From Bdellovibrionales bacterium GWA1_52_35 (GTDB lineage: Bacteria; Bdellovibrionota; UBA1018), in NCBI GenBank assembly GCA_001769805.1, contig MEPO01000026.1, positions 35,450 through 99,449 of the forward strand: a stretch of 64,000 nucleotides of DNA. The letters run 5' to 3'. Positions within the stretch are counted from its first letter, which is position 1; each line of letters begins with the position of its first letter. The translations under genes were made by a program, and so were the position numbers. Below are positions 52,045-60,888 of this stretch, piece by piece. Below the pieces are notes generated by a model. That model was not told where the DNA came from, made no database searches, and was given only the letters and a program-made list of their open reading frames with translations.

Positions 52045-54402
52045 TCAGAAGGGCGGTCCAATAAAGAATTGGAACTGGGAGCCGGATTCACCCGGCTTTT
52101 GCTTGATCGGGAATCCCCACTCAAACCGCAACGGTCCGATTGGGGAAAACCAGCGGATCCCAAAGCCCCAGTCAGATCTGAGCGAAAAGTATTCACTCGT
52201 CGGGAACGTCTCGAACGAATTACCCACATCATAAAATAGAACCCACTTCAGGCCCGCTTCACGAATCAAAGGATATTCGAGTTCAAAGAGCGAAAGCATT
52301 TCAAAGGTACCGCCGATAGGCCGGATAATCCCCTTGCCATCCGTAGTGCTGGGCCCGAGCAGGAACGTGGCATAGCCTTTCAAACTATTCGGACCGCCCA
52401 GATAAAAACGCTCAGAGGGAGGAATGGGTCGATCTCCGATACCGGAAACCTGGCCGACTTCAAAATTATTCCTGAAGACCAGATCACCAACGAGGCGCTT
52501 ATAATACCGGTTGTTCAGAATCCATTTAAAAAACTTCTTGTCGCCACCGAGACCTGCCGTTTCCAGTGAAAAACTCTGGAAATTACCTGCCGTGGTTTCA
52601 AAACGATTGTTACGCTTGTCACGCACAACGCTCCAAACAACACTCGAAAGAATGCCTGAATCCAGCCTGCCACGCTCTTCGTCAAAATCGACCGAGGTGG
52701 GTTCGATCTGCAGTCCTTCATTTTTGTACGTGATATAGCCGTTCACAAATTCAGCCAGTGGGTAACCAAACCGGAGGTCAAAGCCCAGTTTGCGCGTCAA
52801 ATACTGGTTGGGAATCGGGAAATTTACATAATATGCGTCAAAACCAGTCGACCAACGGGTGTCAAACGCATATGGATCGGTAAAACCGAAATTGAAACTC
52901 TTCGACAAGCGATCGGCCGCATACTGAGCAGAGAGACTCACCGTCTGACCGCGGCCCATGAGATTGATTTCAGCAACCTGGGTTGTGAAGAAAAACTTCT
53001 GAATACTTCCGTATCCGGCACCCAGGGTAATAGTTCCGGTCGAACGTTCCTTGACCGTGATTTCGACATCGAGGATGTCAGGCTTGCCTTTTGGAGTCAC
53101 CGTATTGAAAATCACTTCGCCCGGAGCAAAGTAACCCAATCGTTCCACGTTTTCCTTGGACTGACGAAGCCGGGTACCGCTGTACAAAGAGCCTTCGACG
53201 ATCTTCAATTCCCGACGGATCACTTTGTCATGGGTCTTGCTGTTGCCTAAAATGTTCACTTCACCGAAATAAACCAGACTGCCTTTTTCAAAGCTGTACT
53301 GGATGTCCACGGTCTTCTGATCATCATGAAAGACCCAGTTCGGGATCACATTCACAAACGCATAACCGAGGTCCTGGTATTTTTCCGTGAGACGTTGAAT
53401 GTCAGCATTTCGCTTGGAAATACTGAAATTCTCCGCCTCTTTCATCGTCAGGTCAGCATGGAGTTCGTTTTTAGGAAAAAGCAAGTCTCCACCGAAATCA
53501 AGCGTACCGATGCTGTAGGCGTCACCTTCATCAACATAAATGGAAATAAAGAGCCAACGCTTGTCATCACTGACAGTAACGACCGGGTTCTCATAACGAA
53601 ACTTGACGTAGCCGTGGTCGAGGTACCAGTAGGTCAGACGCTGCAGGTCCTGCTTAAAGGCGGACTCTTTGAAATTTCCGGAGCTACTCAGAAAAGACAT
53701 CAACCCGCCTTCACGAGTCTCCATCAGGAGACCCTTAAGCTGCTCATCTGAAAACCGGCGATTATTGAGAAACGTAATTTTTTTTATCTGAACTTTATCG
53801 TAATCGCTGACGTGGTAAGTCAGTTCGACCTCACCTGAAGCCGTCTGCTTGATGTCAAAGGTGACCTTGGCCAGGTAAAATCCTTTTTCTTCGTAATGCT
53901 TCTGCAAAAGTGCGGCATCATCTTTTACTTTGTTGATATCCAGAATAGCCCATTCTCGGAGCTTGATGACTTCACGCAGGTCAGTGGTCGTGATTTTTTC
54001 GTTCCCTTCGAATTCAATTTTTCCAATCACCGGCCGTTCGCGGACAGAGTAGATCAGATTGACGTGTCCGGCATCAGTGCTTTCGGCCACGACCTCGATA
54101 TCATCGAAATAGCCCATTGCAAAAAGTGACTGAATATCCGCGCGAACCTGCTCGGCAGTCACTGGCTGCCCCGGCTTGGTGACCAACTTCACCAAAACCG
54201 CGTCTTTTTCGATCCTTTTCAATCCTCTGAATTCAACTCCAGAAACGACTTTCCCAGCCCAACTCGTAGCAACGGGGGGTGCGGCCTGTAGGGTCACTGT
54301 GGCTAATAAAATTGAAACTGCGATTGCCCGAATGAACGGCAAAGAGTTTGACTGGAAAAAATTAAAAATGCGATGAAGCCTACTATCTGAAATCACGACC
54401 AT
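52045..54402 (-). CDS. bamA: Outer-membrane protein assembly factor BamA
   Basis: 785 residues with a signal peptide, five POTRA domains (about residues 48-425; for example VSGVEFRGLKRIEKDAV, and VRERPVIGKIEFEGNEKITT) and a C-terminal 16-strand barrel. The barrel ends in FQFFIGPPF, with an aromatic terminus as in BamA. The VRGF-like motif region LGGPNSLKGYATFLLGP is present. It is the core of the machine that inserts beta-barrel proteins. The start has no obvious ribosome binding site, so translation may be coupled to lolD 34 bases upstream. Confidence 0.94.
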   Translation of the reverse strand: MVVISDSRLHRIFNFFQSNSLPFIRAIAVSILLATVTLQAAPPVATSWAGKVVSGVEFRGLKRIEKDAVLVKLVTKPGQPVTAEQVRADIQSLFAMGYFDDIEVVAESTDAGHVNLIYSVRERPVIGKIEFEGNEKITTTDLREVIKLREWAILDINKVKDDAALLQKHYEEKGFYLAKVTFDIKQTASGEVELTYHVSDYDKVQIKKITFLNNRRFSDEQLKGLLMETREGGLMSFLSSSGNFKESAFKQDLQRLTYWYLDHGYVKFRYENPVVTVSDDKRWLFISIYVDEGDAYSIGTLDFGGDLLFPKNELHADLTMKEAENFSISKRNADIQRLTEKYQDLGYAFVNVIPNWVFHDDQKTVDIQYSFEKGSLVYFGEVNILGNSKTHDKVIRRELKIVEGSLYSGTRLRQSKENVERLGYFAPGEVIFNTVTPKGKPDILDVEITVKERSTGTITLGAGYGSIQKFFFTTQVAEINLMGRGQTVSLSAQYAADRLSKSFNFGFTDPYAFDTRWSTGFDAYYVNFPIPNQYLTRKLGFDLRFGYPLAEFVNGYITYKNEGLQIEPTSVDFDEERGRLDSGILSSVVWSVVRDKRNNRFETTAGNFQSFSLETAGLGGDKKFFKWILNNRYYKRLVGDLVFRNNFEVGQVSGIGDRPIPPSERFYLGGPNSLKGYATFLLGPSTTDGKGIIRPIGGTFEMLSLFELEYPLIREAGLKWVLFYDVGNSFETFPTSEYFSLRSDWGFGIRWFSPIGPLRFEWGFPIKQKPGESGSQFQFFIGPPF

Positions 54403-54436
54403 AATCTGTAGGTTGGACCAACCCGACTGTCAAACT

Positions 54437-55141
54437 CTAATTGACGAAAAGGCCATCTTTCATGACTAAGACGCGGTGCATTCTCCCGGCAAGCTCTTGA
54501 TCATGCGTCACAAGTAGAATGGAAATTCCCGTCGCTTTGTTCAAACGAACCAGCAGATCCATAACAGTATTGCGATTTGTGGAATCCAGGTTGCCCGTTA
54601 GCTCATCAGCAAGAAGGATTTTCGGCCTTAAAATCACAGCGCGCGCAATCGCAACCCGCTGCTGCTCACCACCGGACAACTCTGAAGGTCGATGGGTGAG
54701 CCGGTGCCCCAGCCCCACGAACTCCAACAACTCCTTGGCCTGGGACTCAGCCAGGGCAGAGGTGTAACCGGCGATCAGTGCAGGCATCATGACGTTCTCG
54801 ATCGCAGAGAATTCCGGCAAAAGATAGTGGAACTGAAATACAAAACCCAGAGACCGGTTACGGAACACCGAGAGAACCTTGTCACTATAGTTAAAAACAT
54901 TCTCCCTTTTGGGTCCAAACAGCACTTTACCAGCGGTAGGGGGTTCAAGGGTGCCCAGAATGTGAAGCAAAGTACTTTTGCCCACACCCGAAGCGCCGGT
55001 AATCGCAACCAACTCACCGGTATGAATCGTAAAATCAACGCCACGGATGACCTGAATCTCCGTTTTTCCCTTGAAGAAGGATTTCCTGACCCCTTCTGCA
55101 ACCAGCAAAGGCTCGGTATGTAGCTGACTCGTGTTAATCAT
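54437..55141 (-). CDS. lolD: Lipoprotein-releasing ABC transporter ATP-binding protein LolD
   Basis: 234 residues of the MacB/LolD ATPase group. Walker A GASGVGKST near 49-57, Q-loop FVFQFHYLLPEFSAIENV (typical LolD), signature LSGGEQQR near 153 and H-loop VTHD. The Walker B/D-loop reads LLADELTGNLDS, where the usual proline of DEPTGNLD is leucine; the catalytic glutamate remains. It powers release of lipoproteins from the inner membrane with LolC/E, whose gene overlaps it by eight bases. Confidence 0.93.
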   Translation of the reverse strand: MINTSQLHTEPLLVAEGVRKSFFKGKTEIQVIRGVDFTIHTGELVAITGASGVGKSTLLHILGTLEPPTAGKVLFGPKRENVFNYSDKVLSVFRNRSLGFVFQFHYLLPEFSAIENVMMPALIAGYTSALAESQAKELLEFVGLGHRLTHRPSELSGGEQQRVAIARAVILRPKILLADELTGNLDSTNRNTVMDLLVRLNKATGISILLVTHDQELAGRMHRVLVMKDGLFVN

Positions 55142-56357
55142 AGCGTAAACCCTCCAGAGGCGATCGTCGTGTCACTTTCCAGGCAGGATAAAGCGTCGCC
55201 AGGAAAGATATAGAAACAGCGACGGTTGCAATGAGTGCGACTTCCTGCCAGCGAATCACCACCGGCAGAAAGCTGATATAATAAATATCCGGCGGTAAAT
55301 CGATAAGACGTGTACGTTCCAGAATGAAATTCAACAGCAAGCCCCCGGAAACCCCGACCACCGTCCCAACAACACCCATTCCGAGCCCTATCATACAAAA
55401 TAGTCCGAAGCTTTGATAAGGCCGCAACCCCATGGCTTTGAGAATGGCTATTTCCTTGGTTTTGTCGTGAATCATCATCATGAGAGTACTCACCACGTTG
55501 AATGCGGCGACAATGACGATGATCGTTAAAATAATCGCGATCACCACCTTCTCGAGCTTGATCGCATAAAGAAGGTTTTTGTTGAGCTGCGCCCAGTCTT
55601 TTGCGCGAAACGGATAACCGAAAGCCCCGCTCAATTGTTCGGCAGCCTGCGGGCTGTCCGCTCCCGGGCTCAAGCGGATCTTGAAAGTATTGACCCTGTC
55701 CTTTTCGTTTAAGAATTCCTGAACAGCAGGCAGAGGGGAAAAGACAAATTTTGAATCGTATTCATACATCCCCATCCGGACGATCCCAACCACTTTCGCC
55801 TGCATCACTTTGGGTGTCCCGGACTCCTCACCTCCTGCAAAGGGGGCGATCAGCCGGACTTCGGTTCCCGCCGGTGCACCAATCCGCTCGCTTAACGATG
55901 ATCCCAGCGCGATTTCTCCTGATTGCTCAGGCAGGCGGCCTTCAATCACCCTGTTTGGAACATCGGTGACCATCCCCATCGTGCCAATATCAAACCCCTC
56001 CAGAATCCCGCCCGCCACTCCGTGGGGGCCAGCGATCATCAGCTGAAAAGCAAAGGATGGGGTGATTGCCTGAACTTCCGGTACTGCCTTCCTGATTCTA
56101 GCCTGAACCCCCGCAGAATCACCAATTGACTCCCCCCGGCTCAACATCATGACATCACCGTTCATCCCGGTAATGACCCTCATGAGTTCACCCTCAAATC
56201 CATTGATCACGCTCGTCACGACCGTGAGCGCCAACACGCCGACAGCCACTCCGCAGATCGAGACCCAAGCGATCATCGATAAAAATCCGTCAGACGCCTT
56301 CGAAACCAAAAATCTCCGGGCGAGCATGGGTACTGCTGAAACCCGGCGAGACATCAC
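55134..56357 (-). CDS. lolC: Lipoprotein-releasing system permease LolC/LolE family
   Basis: 407 residues with four transmembrane helices: one near residue 35, a large periplasmic domain, then three near 275-295, 325-350 and 370-395. The N-terminal SMIAWVSICGVAVGVLALTVV and the FtsX-type MMIHDKTKEIAILKAMG block are characteristic of LolC/E. Only one permease gene is present, so the exporter is probably a homodimer of a single LolC/E protein (as in bacteria with LolF), which is inference. The start is an ATGA overlap with lysS. Confidence 0.92.
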   Translation of the reverse strand: MMSRRVSAVPMLARRFLVSKASDGFLSMIAWVSICGVAVGVLALTVVTSVINGFEGELMRVITGMNGDVMMLSRGESIGDSAGVQARIRKAVPEVQAITPSFAFQLMIAGPHGVAGGILEGFDIGTMGMVTDVPNRVIEGRLPEQSGEIALGSSLSERIGAPAGTEVRLIAPFAGGEESGTPKVMQAKVVGIVRMGMYEYDSKFVFSPLPAVQEFLNEKDRVNTFKIRLSPGADSPQAAEQLSGAFGYPFRAKDWAQLNKNLLYAIKLEKVVIAIILTIIVIVAAFNVVSTLMMMIHDKTKEIAILKAMGLRPYQSFGLFCMIGLGMGVVGTVVGVSGGLLLNFILERTRLIDLPPDIYYISFLPVVIRWQEVALIATVAVSISFLATLYPAWKVTRRSPLEGLRYD

Positions 56358-57922
56358 GTCTCTCCAATCGGCTCGGATCCCGCTCTCTCGGTTTTGATCG
56401 GTCGCATTTGTGGGAACAAGATAACATCACGGATACTTGGTGAATCCGTCAACAGCATGATCATGCGGTCAATCCCGATTCCCTCTCCTGCTGTCGGTGG
56501 CATTCCGTACTCCAGCGCAACCACGTAATCCTCGTCCATGTCACAGGCTTCTTCATTCCCTGCCTCTTTAGCCTGGACTTGTGCTTCAAATCGCTCTTTC
56601 TGGTCAACCGGATCGTTGAGCTCCGAAAAGGCATTCGCCATCTCACGTCCGTAGATGAAGAGTTCAAAGCGATCGACGATAAAAGGGTCTTTTTCGTTTT
56701 TCCGTGAAAGCGGAGAGACATCGAGTGGATAGTGAGTGACAAAGGTCGGTTGAATCAGTTTCGATTCAACTTCCTCATCAAAAATCACCATCATCAGCCC
56801 ACCCACGGAATCCTTGGGATCCATGTGGAAATTTTTCTTTTTGCCATAATCAAGCAATGAAGCGCGATCCCGCAGCTTTTTACGCACGTCCGGCAGCTGA
56901 CCGAATTCGGCGTATTTGCAGATCGCATCTTCAACACCGATCCGTTCCCAGGTTCCGCCAAGGTCAATTTTAGTCCCCTGATAAGTGATCTCGGTCGTAC
57001 CGAGGACGCGCGAGGCAACCTGTTGAAAAAGTTTTTCGGTCAGCTGGATTAAATCTTCAAAGGTCGCGTAAGCCTGGTAAAACTCGAGCATCGTGAACTC
57101 GGGATTGTGCTTGATCGACATTCCCTCGTTTCGAAAGTTGCGATTGATTTCAAAAACCCGGTCGAATCCGCCGACCACCAGGCGCTTAAGATAAAGCTCC
57201 GGAGCAATCCGCATGAACAGCGGCATGTCCAAAGCATTGTGATGAGTCTTGAACGGCCGGGCGGTCGCGCCCCCCGCCACTGAGTGCATCATCGGAGTCT
57301 CGACTTCCATGAAATCGTGATCCAGGAAAAAACGTCGCAGTTCCTCGATGATTTTGGAACGCTTGCGGAAAGTTGCCCGGGTCTCCTCACTCATGATGAG
57401 ATCGAGGTAGCGCTGACGGTATTTGATCTCCACATCCGCGATGCCGTGGAATTTTTCGGGAAGAGGTCTCAGGGATTTGCTGAGCAGAATCAGTTTCTCG
57501 GCATTGACCGAAAGTTCGTTCGTTTTAGTTTTAAAAAGCGTTCCTTCCGAAAAAACAATATCACCGATATCGAGATCTTTGTAGCCGGCATACCCCTCAG
57601 CCCCCAGCTTGTCGCGCTGGATAAAGAGCTGGATGATTCCGGTGCGATCACGGAGACGGACAAAGGCCGCTTTACCAAAGTCCCGAATCGCCAGGACGCG
57701 TCCGGCTACCGAGCAATGCTGCTGAAGCGGTTCGAGCTCTTCTTTGTTTTTAACGTCAAAGTCACTGTGGAGCTGGGCGGCGAGAGAAGAAGGGACGTAA
57801 CCGTTTTTGTAAGGGTTCTCTTTTTGTTCGCGCAATCTCGCGAGTTTTTCAAAACGTACCCGAACCTGCTCTGAAAGGTCCTGTTCCGGCTTGCTGGTAT
57901 TGGACGGCTTGGCTTCTGACAT
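56354..57922 (-). CDS. lysS: Lysyl-tRNA synthetase, class II
   Basis: About 522 residues. The N-terminal OB fold (CSVAGRVLAIRDFGKAAFVR) binds the tRNA anticodon; the catalytic part has motif 1 (YRQRYLDLIM), motif 2 (FRNEGMSIKHNPEFTMLEFY) and motif 3 (GEGIGIDRMIMLL). The ATG 57922 with GAGG upstream is chosen; the frame extends far upstream into trxB and that extension is not coding. It is an essential translation gene embedded in an envelope operon by its ATGA overlap with lolC, a linkage known in deltaproteobacteria. Confidence 0.95.
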   Translation of the reverse strand: MSEAKPSNTSKPEQDLSEQVRVRFEKLARLREQKENPYKNGYVPSSLAAQLHSDFDVKNKEELEPLQQHCSVAGRVLAIRDFGKAAFVRLRDRTGIIQLFIQRDKLGAEGYAGYKDLDIGDIVFSEGTLFKTKTNELSVNAEKLILLSKSLRPLPEKFHGIADVEIKYRQRYLDLIMSEETRATFRKRSKIIEELRRFFLDHDFMEVETPMMHSVAGGATARPFKTHHNALDMPLFMRIAPELYLKRLVVGGFDRVFEINRNFRNEGMSIKHNPEFTMLEFYQAYATFEDLIQLTEKLFQQVASRVLGTTEITYQGTKIDLGGTWERIGVEDAICKYAEFGQLPDVRKKLRDRASLLDYGKKKNFHMDPKDSVGGLMMVIFDEEVESKLIQPTFVTHYPLDVSPLSRKNEKDPFIVDRFELFIYGREMANAFSELNDPVDQKERFEAQVQAKEAGNEEACDMDEDYVVALEYGMPPTAGEGIGIDRMIMLLTDSPSIRDVILFPQMRPIKTERAGSEPIGET

Positions 57923-57938
57923 GTTGTATGACCTCGGT

Positions 57939-58883
57939 TCAGCTCTCGTCTTCGAGAAAATGCTCAGCATCAATCGCGGCCATGCAGCCACGCCCGGCAG
58001 CCGTAACTGCCTGCCTGTAAACATGATCTGCGACATCGCCTGCGGCAAAAACGCCTGGAATATTTGTGCGCGTGGAATCCGGCTCGGTGATGAGATACCC
58101 CGACTCTGTGCTCTTGAGCTGTTCCCGGAAGGGTCCTGTATTGGGTTCATGCCCGATCGCTACAAAGACGCCGTGAAGAGCAAGGTCCTGCGTCTCGTTT
58201 GTCTTGAGATTCAGCAGGCGGACTCCGGTGACAGCGTGCTCACCCAGAATCTCCTGCACGGCAGAGTCCCAGACAAAACGAATTTTGGAATTTTTCTGAA
58301 CCTTCTCCTGCATCGCTTTGCTCGCGCGGAACTTGTCACGACGATGGATGATCGTAACGGTTTTTGCAAAACGGGTTAGAAAATTGGCCTCTTCCAGGGC
58401 GGTATCACCGCCGCCGACAACCGCGACATCCAGGTTTCTGAAAAAGAAGCCATCACAGGTGGCACACGCGGATACACCTTTGCCCCGCAAAGTTCTTTCG
58501 CTCGGAATCCCGATCCATTTGGCCGAGGCGCCTGTGGCAATGATCAAGCTTCGTGTTTTTATGGATTGTCCATCAGCGAATTCCAGGACAAAGGGACGTT
58601 TGGACAGGTCAGCTTTTTTTACGATTCCCTGAATGATTCGCGTTCCAAAACGCTCCGCCTGCCTGCGGAAATTATCCATGAGCACCGGCCCCATGACCGG
58701 CTCAGGAAAGCCCGGGAAGTTTTCCACATCGCTGGTGATGGTGAGCTGCCCGCCGGGCTGCTCCCCTTCAATGCAAAGAGGGCGCAAATTGGCGCGAGCA
58801 GCGTAAATCGCCGCGGTCAATCCCGCAGGCCCTGTGCCCAGGATTGTAACAAGCTCGATGGAATTGTTTGGTACTGCGGTCAT
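57939..58883 (-). CDS. trxB: Thioredoxin reductase
   Basis: About 314 residues. FAD-binding GTGPAG near 16-21, the redox-active CATC (Cys 140 and Cys 143), NADPH-binding VVGGGDTALEEA and the C-terminal FAAGDVADHVYRQ are all intact, so it is a normal NADPH-thioredoxin reductase. The ATG 58883 has GGGAG nine bases upstream. No thioredoxin gene is in the window. It precedes lysS by 16 bases and probably heads the close-packed part of the array. Confidence 0.94.
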   Translation of the reverse strand: MTAVPNNSIELVTILGTGPAGLTAAIYAARANLRPLCIEGEQPGGQLTITSDVENFPGFPEPVMGPVLMDNFRRQAERFGTRIIQGIVKKADLSKRPFVLEFADGQSIKTRSLIIATGASAKWIGIPSERTLRGKGVSACATCDGFFFRNLDVAVVGGGDTALEEANFLTRFAKTVTIIHRRDKFRASKAMQEKVQKNSKIRFVWDSAVQEILGEHAVTGVRLLNLKTNETQDLALHGVFVAIGHEPNTGPFREQLKSTESGYLITEPDSTRTNIPGVFAAGDVADHVYRQAVTAAGRGCMAAIDAEHFLEDES

Positions 58884-58977
58884 AAAGAAATTCTCCCGGT
58901 GCACAGCACCCTGCCAGCCTCGTGCGGCTCCCGGTTCATACTACTTGCACTGGACCGCAGGCTGAAGCTGCTTGAAA

Positions 58978-59184
58978 TCAGTGTTGGATGGGCGTTGATC
59001 CCTTGGACGAATCCTGATCTGTCAAGGATTCCAGAGTCACCCAATCTGCGTTTTCCGCATCATCTGGAAGTTTCTGGGTATTTTTATCAACATCGGCTGC
59101 GGAAATTGCGCCACGGGCGACATTTCGTTCCACAACACGGACATCGTACTTTTTGGATTCAACATCTTCATGCAAGAGAGTCAT
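58978..59184 (-). CDS. Small acidic protein of unknown function (68 residues)
   Basis: A 68-residue charged protein without signal peptide or membrane span. It begins MTLLHEDVESKKYDVRVVER and contains RGAISAADVDKNTQKLPDD and ENADWVTLESL. The pattern of conserved-looking charged blocks and its place on the same strand between rhomboid and trxB support a real gene, and similar short proteins (YDxR-E-x-x-x-x-G followed by a LPDD block) exist in related bacteria from memory. AAGAAG lies upstream. The function is unknown. Confidence 0.6.
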   Translation of the reverse strand: MTLLHEDVESKKYDVRVVERNVARGAISAADVDKNTQKLPDDAENADWVTLESLTDQDSSKGSTPIQH

Positions 59185-59248
59185 AGCCCATCTTCTTAAA
59201 ACGGTGCAGCGCCTTATGTCAATCCTATTACCTTGGGATCACTTGGGA

Positions 59249-60007
59249 TTAATGCCAAGTCTTCGGAGCGTCATCATCGTCATTACCCGATGACTTGGGC
59301 CGTCCTTTGTCCCGATTGACAACGAGCTTGAGGTGGTCTGTTTTTTTTGATTTTCTCTCCCGCCTGATTCCCGGGAGCGGCCAGTCGCCCTTTTTTCGCC
59401 AAAAATCGGGGAAGCGCCGCCAGCCCCAAAGATAGAGCCAACCGGCTGCCATTCCACCCAAATGGGCGATTCCTGCCACTCCACCGCGAGGGGAAAAAAC
59501 CGTGGACATGAATTCAATACCGGCAAGCACCCAAATGAAATGCTTGGCTTTCATCGGGAAGAGCATCATGAAAAGCAGGGTGCGTTCCGCGAACAGCAGC
59601 CCATAGGCGATCAGAAGCCCATAGACACCCGCAGAAGCGCCCACCATCGGAATATGAAGCGCCTGACCAGTCGAGAGCAGCTGCAGAAACAAGTACGCGA
59701 GTCCGCCCGCTACAACGCAGATGAAATAGAACTTCAGGAACCGGGCGGTACCCCAGACACTTTCCAGTTCCGAGCCAATAAAGACGAGCATCATCATATT
59801 TAGGAACAGGTGCATGACATCGCCGTGAAGGAACGAGTAGGTGACGATCTGCCAGAACCGGTATTGAAAGACAAAGCTCGCCGGAACCAGACCGAAGAGG
59901 CCGGTTAAGTTGGCACTGAAAAACTGATCGGCCGTTTGCTGAACCAGAAAGGAAGCAAAGCAGACAATCAATAAATATTTAACAGCTGGGGTCAAACGCA
60001 TCTGCAT
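59249..60007 (-). CDS. Rhomboid-family intramembrane serine protease
   Basis: 252 residues, six transmembrane helices. The catalytic serine is Ser 126 in GASAGVYG and the catalytic histidine His 182 in AGIAHLGGM; the WR-like motif reads GFWQ-type RFWQIVTYSFLHGD. It is therefore predicted active. After the last helix is a basic, soluble tail of about 45 residues that ends in an acidic DDDD stretch. The substrate is unknown. The gene is 15 bases after the epimerase gene. Confidence 0.9.
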   Translation of the reverse strand: MQMRLTPAVKYLLIVCFASFLVQQTADQFFSANLTGLFGLVPASFVFQYRFWQIVTYSFLHGDVMHLFLNMMMLVFIGSELESVWGTARFLKFYFICVVAGGLAYLFLQLLSTGQALHIPMVGASAGVYGLLIAYGLLFAERTLLFMMLFPMKAKHFIWVLAGIEFMSTVFSPRGGVAGIAHLGGMAAGWLYLWGWRRFPDFWRKKGDWPLPGIRRERKSKKTDHLKLVVNRDKGRPKSSGNDDDDAPKTWH

Positions 60008-60022
60008 AGCGACTCTAGTGTA

Positions 60023-60508
60023 TCAGGATGGTTCCATGAGCTCGACTAAAACCCCACCTGCCGAAGCAGGATGGATGAAATTTATTTGCATGCCGTGGGC
60101 CCCTTGACGCAAAGCATTGTAAATTAAGCAGTAGCCTTGATTCTTTAACTCTGCACAAAGCGGCTCAAGCTGTCCTTTTTCGACGCAAAACGAGAGATGG
60201 TGAATTCCAGGTCCCCTTTTTTGGAGGAACTGGGCAACGGCGCTTGAGGGGTCTGTTGGCTCGAGCAGCTCAATCGTTGCACTAGCCCCTGTCGGCCCAA
60301 GGGCAGCTTTTGAGGCAGTCATAGTCAGGGCGGCTGACGATGGGACTGGCGCGGCACCTGGCCCAAGAGGGATGAAGTGTGTGAGCACACGCTGGTCCTG
60401 ATTTTTTTCAGAGTGGTCAATCTCAAGACCCAGAATACGGAAGAGTCTCCGTAACGCGTCCAGATCTGCAACCGCGATCCCAATATGGTCCAGTCGTATC
60501 TTTCTCAT
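60023..60508 (-). CDS. mce: Methylmalonyl-CoA epimerase
   Basis: 161 residues, two VOC-fold modules. The N-terminal IRLDHIGIAVADLDALRRLF, the ligand His 8, RGPGIHHLSFCVE (His near 103) and LVELMEPS (Glu near 157) supply the metal site of the epimerase that interconverts the two methylmalonyl-CoA epimers in propionate metabolism. The B12-dependent mutase is not in the window. The gene is preceded by a structured non-coding region (60546-60709) ending in a terminator-like hairpin 38 bases before the start, so control by attenuation is possible. Confidence 0.88.
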   Translation of the reverse strand: MRKIRLDHIGIAVADLDALRRLFRILGLEIDHSEKNQDQRVLTHFIPLGPGAAPVPSSAALTMTASKAALGPTGASATIELLEPTDPSSAVAQFLQKRGPGIHHLSFCVEKGQLEPLCAELKNQGYCLIYNALRQGAHGMQINFIHPASAGGVLVELMEPS

Positions 60509-60545
60509 GATCTTTGTTTACACTAAATTTTCAGGGGAGTTTTAG

Positions 60546-60709
60546 AAAAAGGACGAGGACCACTACCTTAGTTGCTGTACCCGATTTCGCCTCCTCAGAC
60601 GATAATCAGCTAGGATAGCGGTCCTCAGTCAAGTTGCCTAAGCGTCGAGTACCCACCAAAGTTCCTCTAGCCTAGACACTATTCTATTCGGCAGGTGGCG
60701 AAGGAACTT
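60546..60709 (-). ncRNA. Candidate structured RNA: riboswitch-like leader or small RNA upstream of mce
   Basis: Read on the minus strand. AAGTTCCT (60709-60702) and AGGAACTT (60666-60659) form a perfect eight-base stem. Its 35-base loop contains CCACC (60698-60694), complementary to GGTGG (60657-60653) just after the stem, which gives the topology of an H-type pseudoknot. About 25 bases on, GAGGACC (60626-60620) and GGTCCTC (60561-60555) close a long hairpin whose inner parts (CTA/TAG, CC/GG, CTG/CAG) also pair. The hairpin is followed by GTCCTTTTTC, as in an intrinsic terminator. The mce start lies 38 bases further. I match it to no known riboswitch, 6S, tmRNA, RNase P or SRP signature. Expression is unproven. 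Confidence 0.5.
60555..60626 (-). terminator. Terminator-like hairpin between the structured RNA and mce
   Basis: A seven-base GC-rich closing stem continued by three further paired blocks, followed on the minus strand by a run of five Ts at 60550-60546. It would either end a small RNA or act as the off-state of an attenuator for mce. Confidence 0.55.
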
Positions 60710-60855
60710 AAATTTAAATCTAAGGAATATACATTGAGGCAATTTAGGGACGGATTGGGGTAACCTGGACCTGCTGTATTTCTGAGGCCTGTTGCAGCGC
60801 ATGACGACGCGGCGAAAGAGACTTCGTTTGCCTCAATCTGAATCGGGACGGCAAC

Positions 60856-60888
60856 AAAAAAGGGCCCAGATTTTAATCTGGGCCCTTT
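60856..60888 (-). terminator. Intrinsic terminator of the glycine-rich protein gene
   Basis: AAAGGGCCCAGATT at 60859-60872 and AATCTGGGCCCTTT at 60875-60888 are perfect complements with almost no loop (a four-base loop is obtained by leaving two pairs open). On the minus strand the stem is followed by TTTTTT. It lies 31 bases after the stop. Confidence 0.85.

Noticed and set aside
57923..58150. Upstream extension of lysS by 76 codons into trxB
   Set aside because: The extension reads the trxB gene in another frame; the family sequence starts after ATG 57922, which has GAGG upstream.
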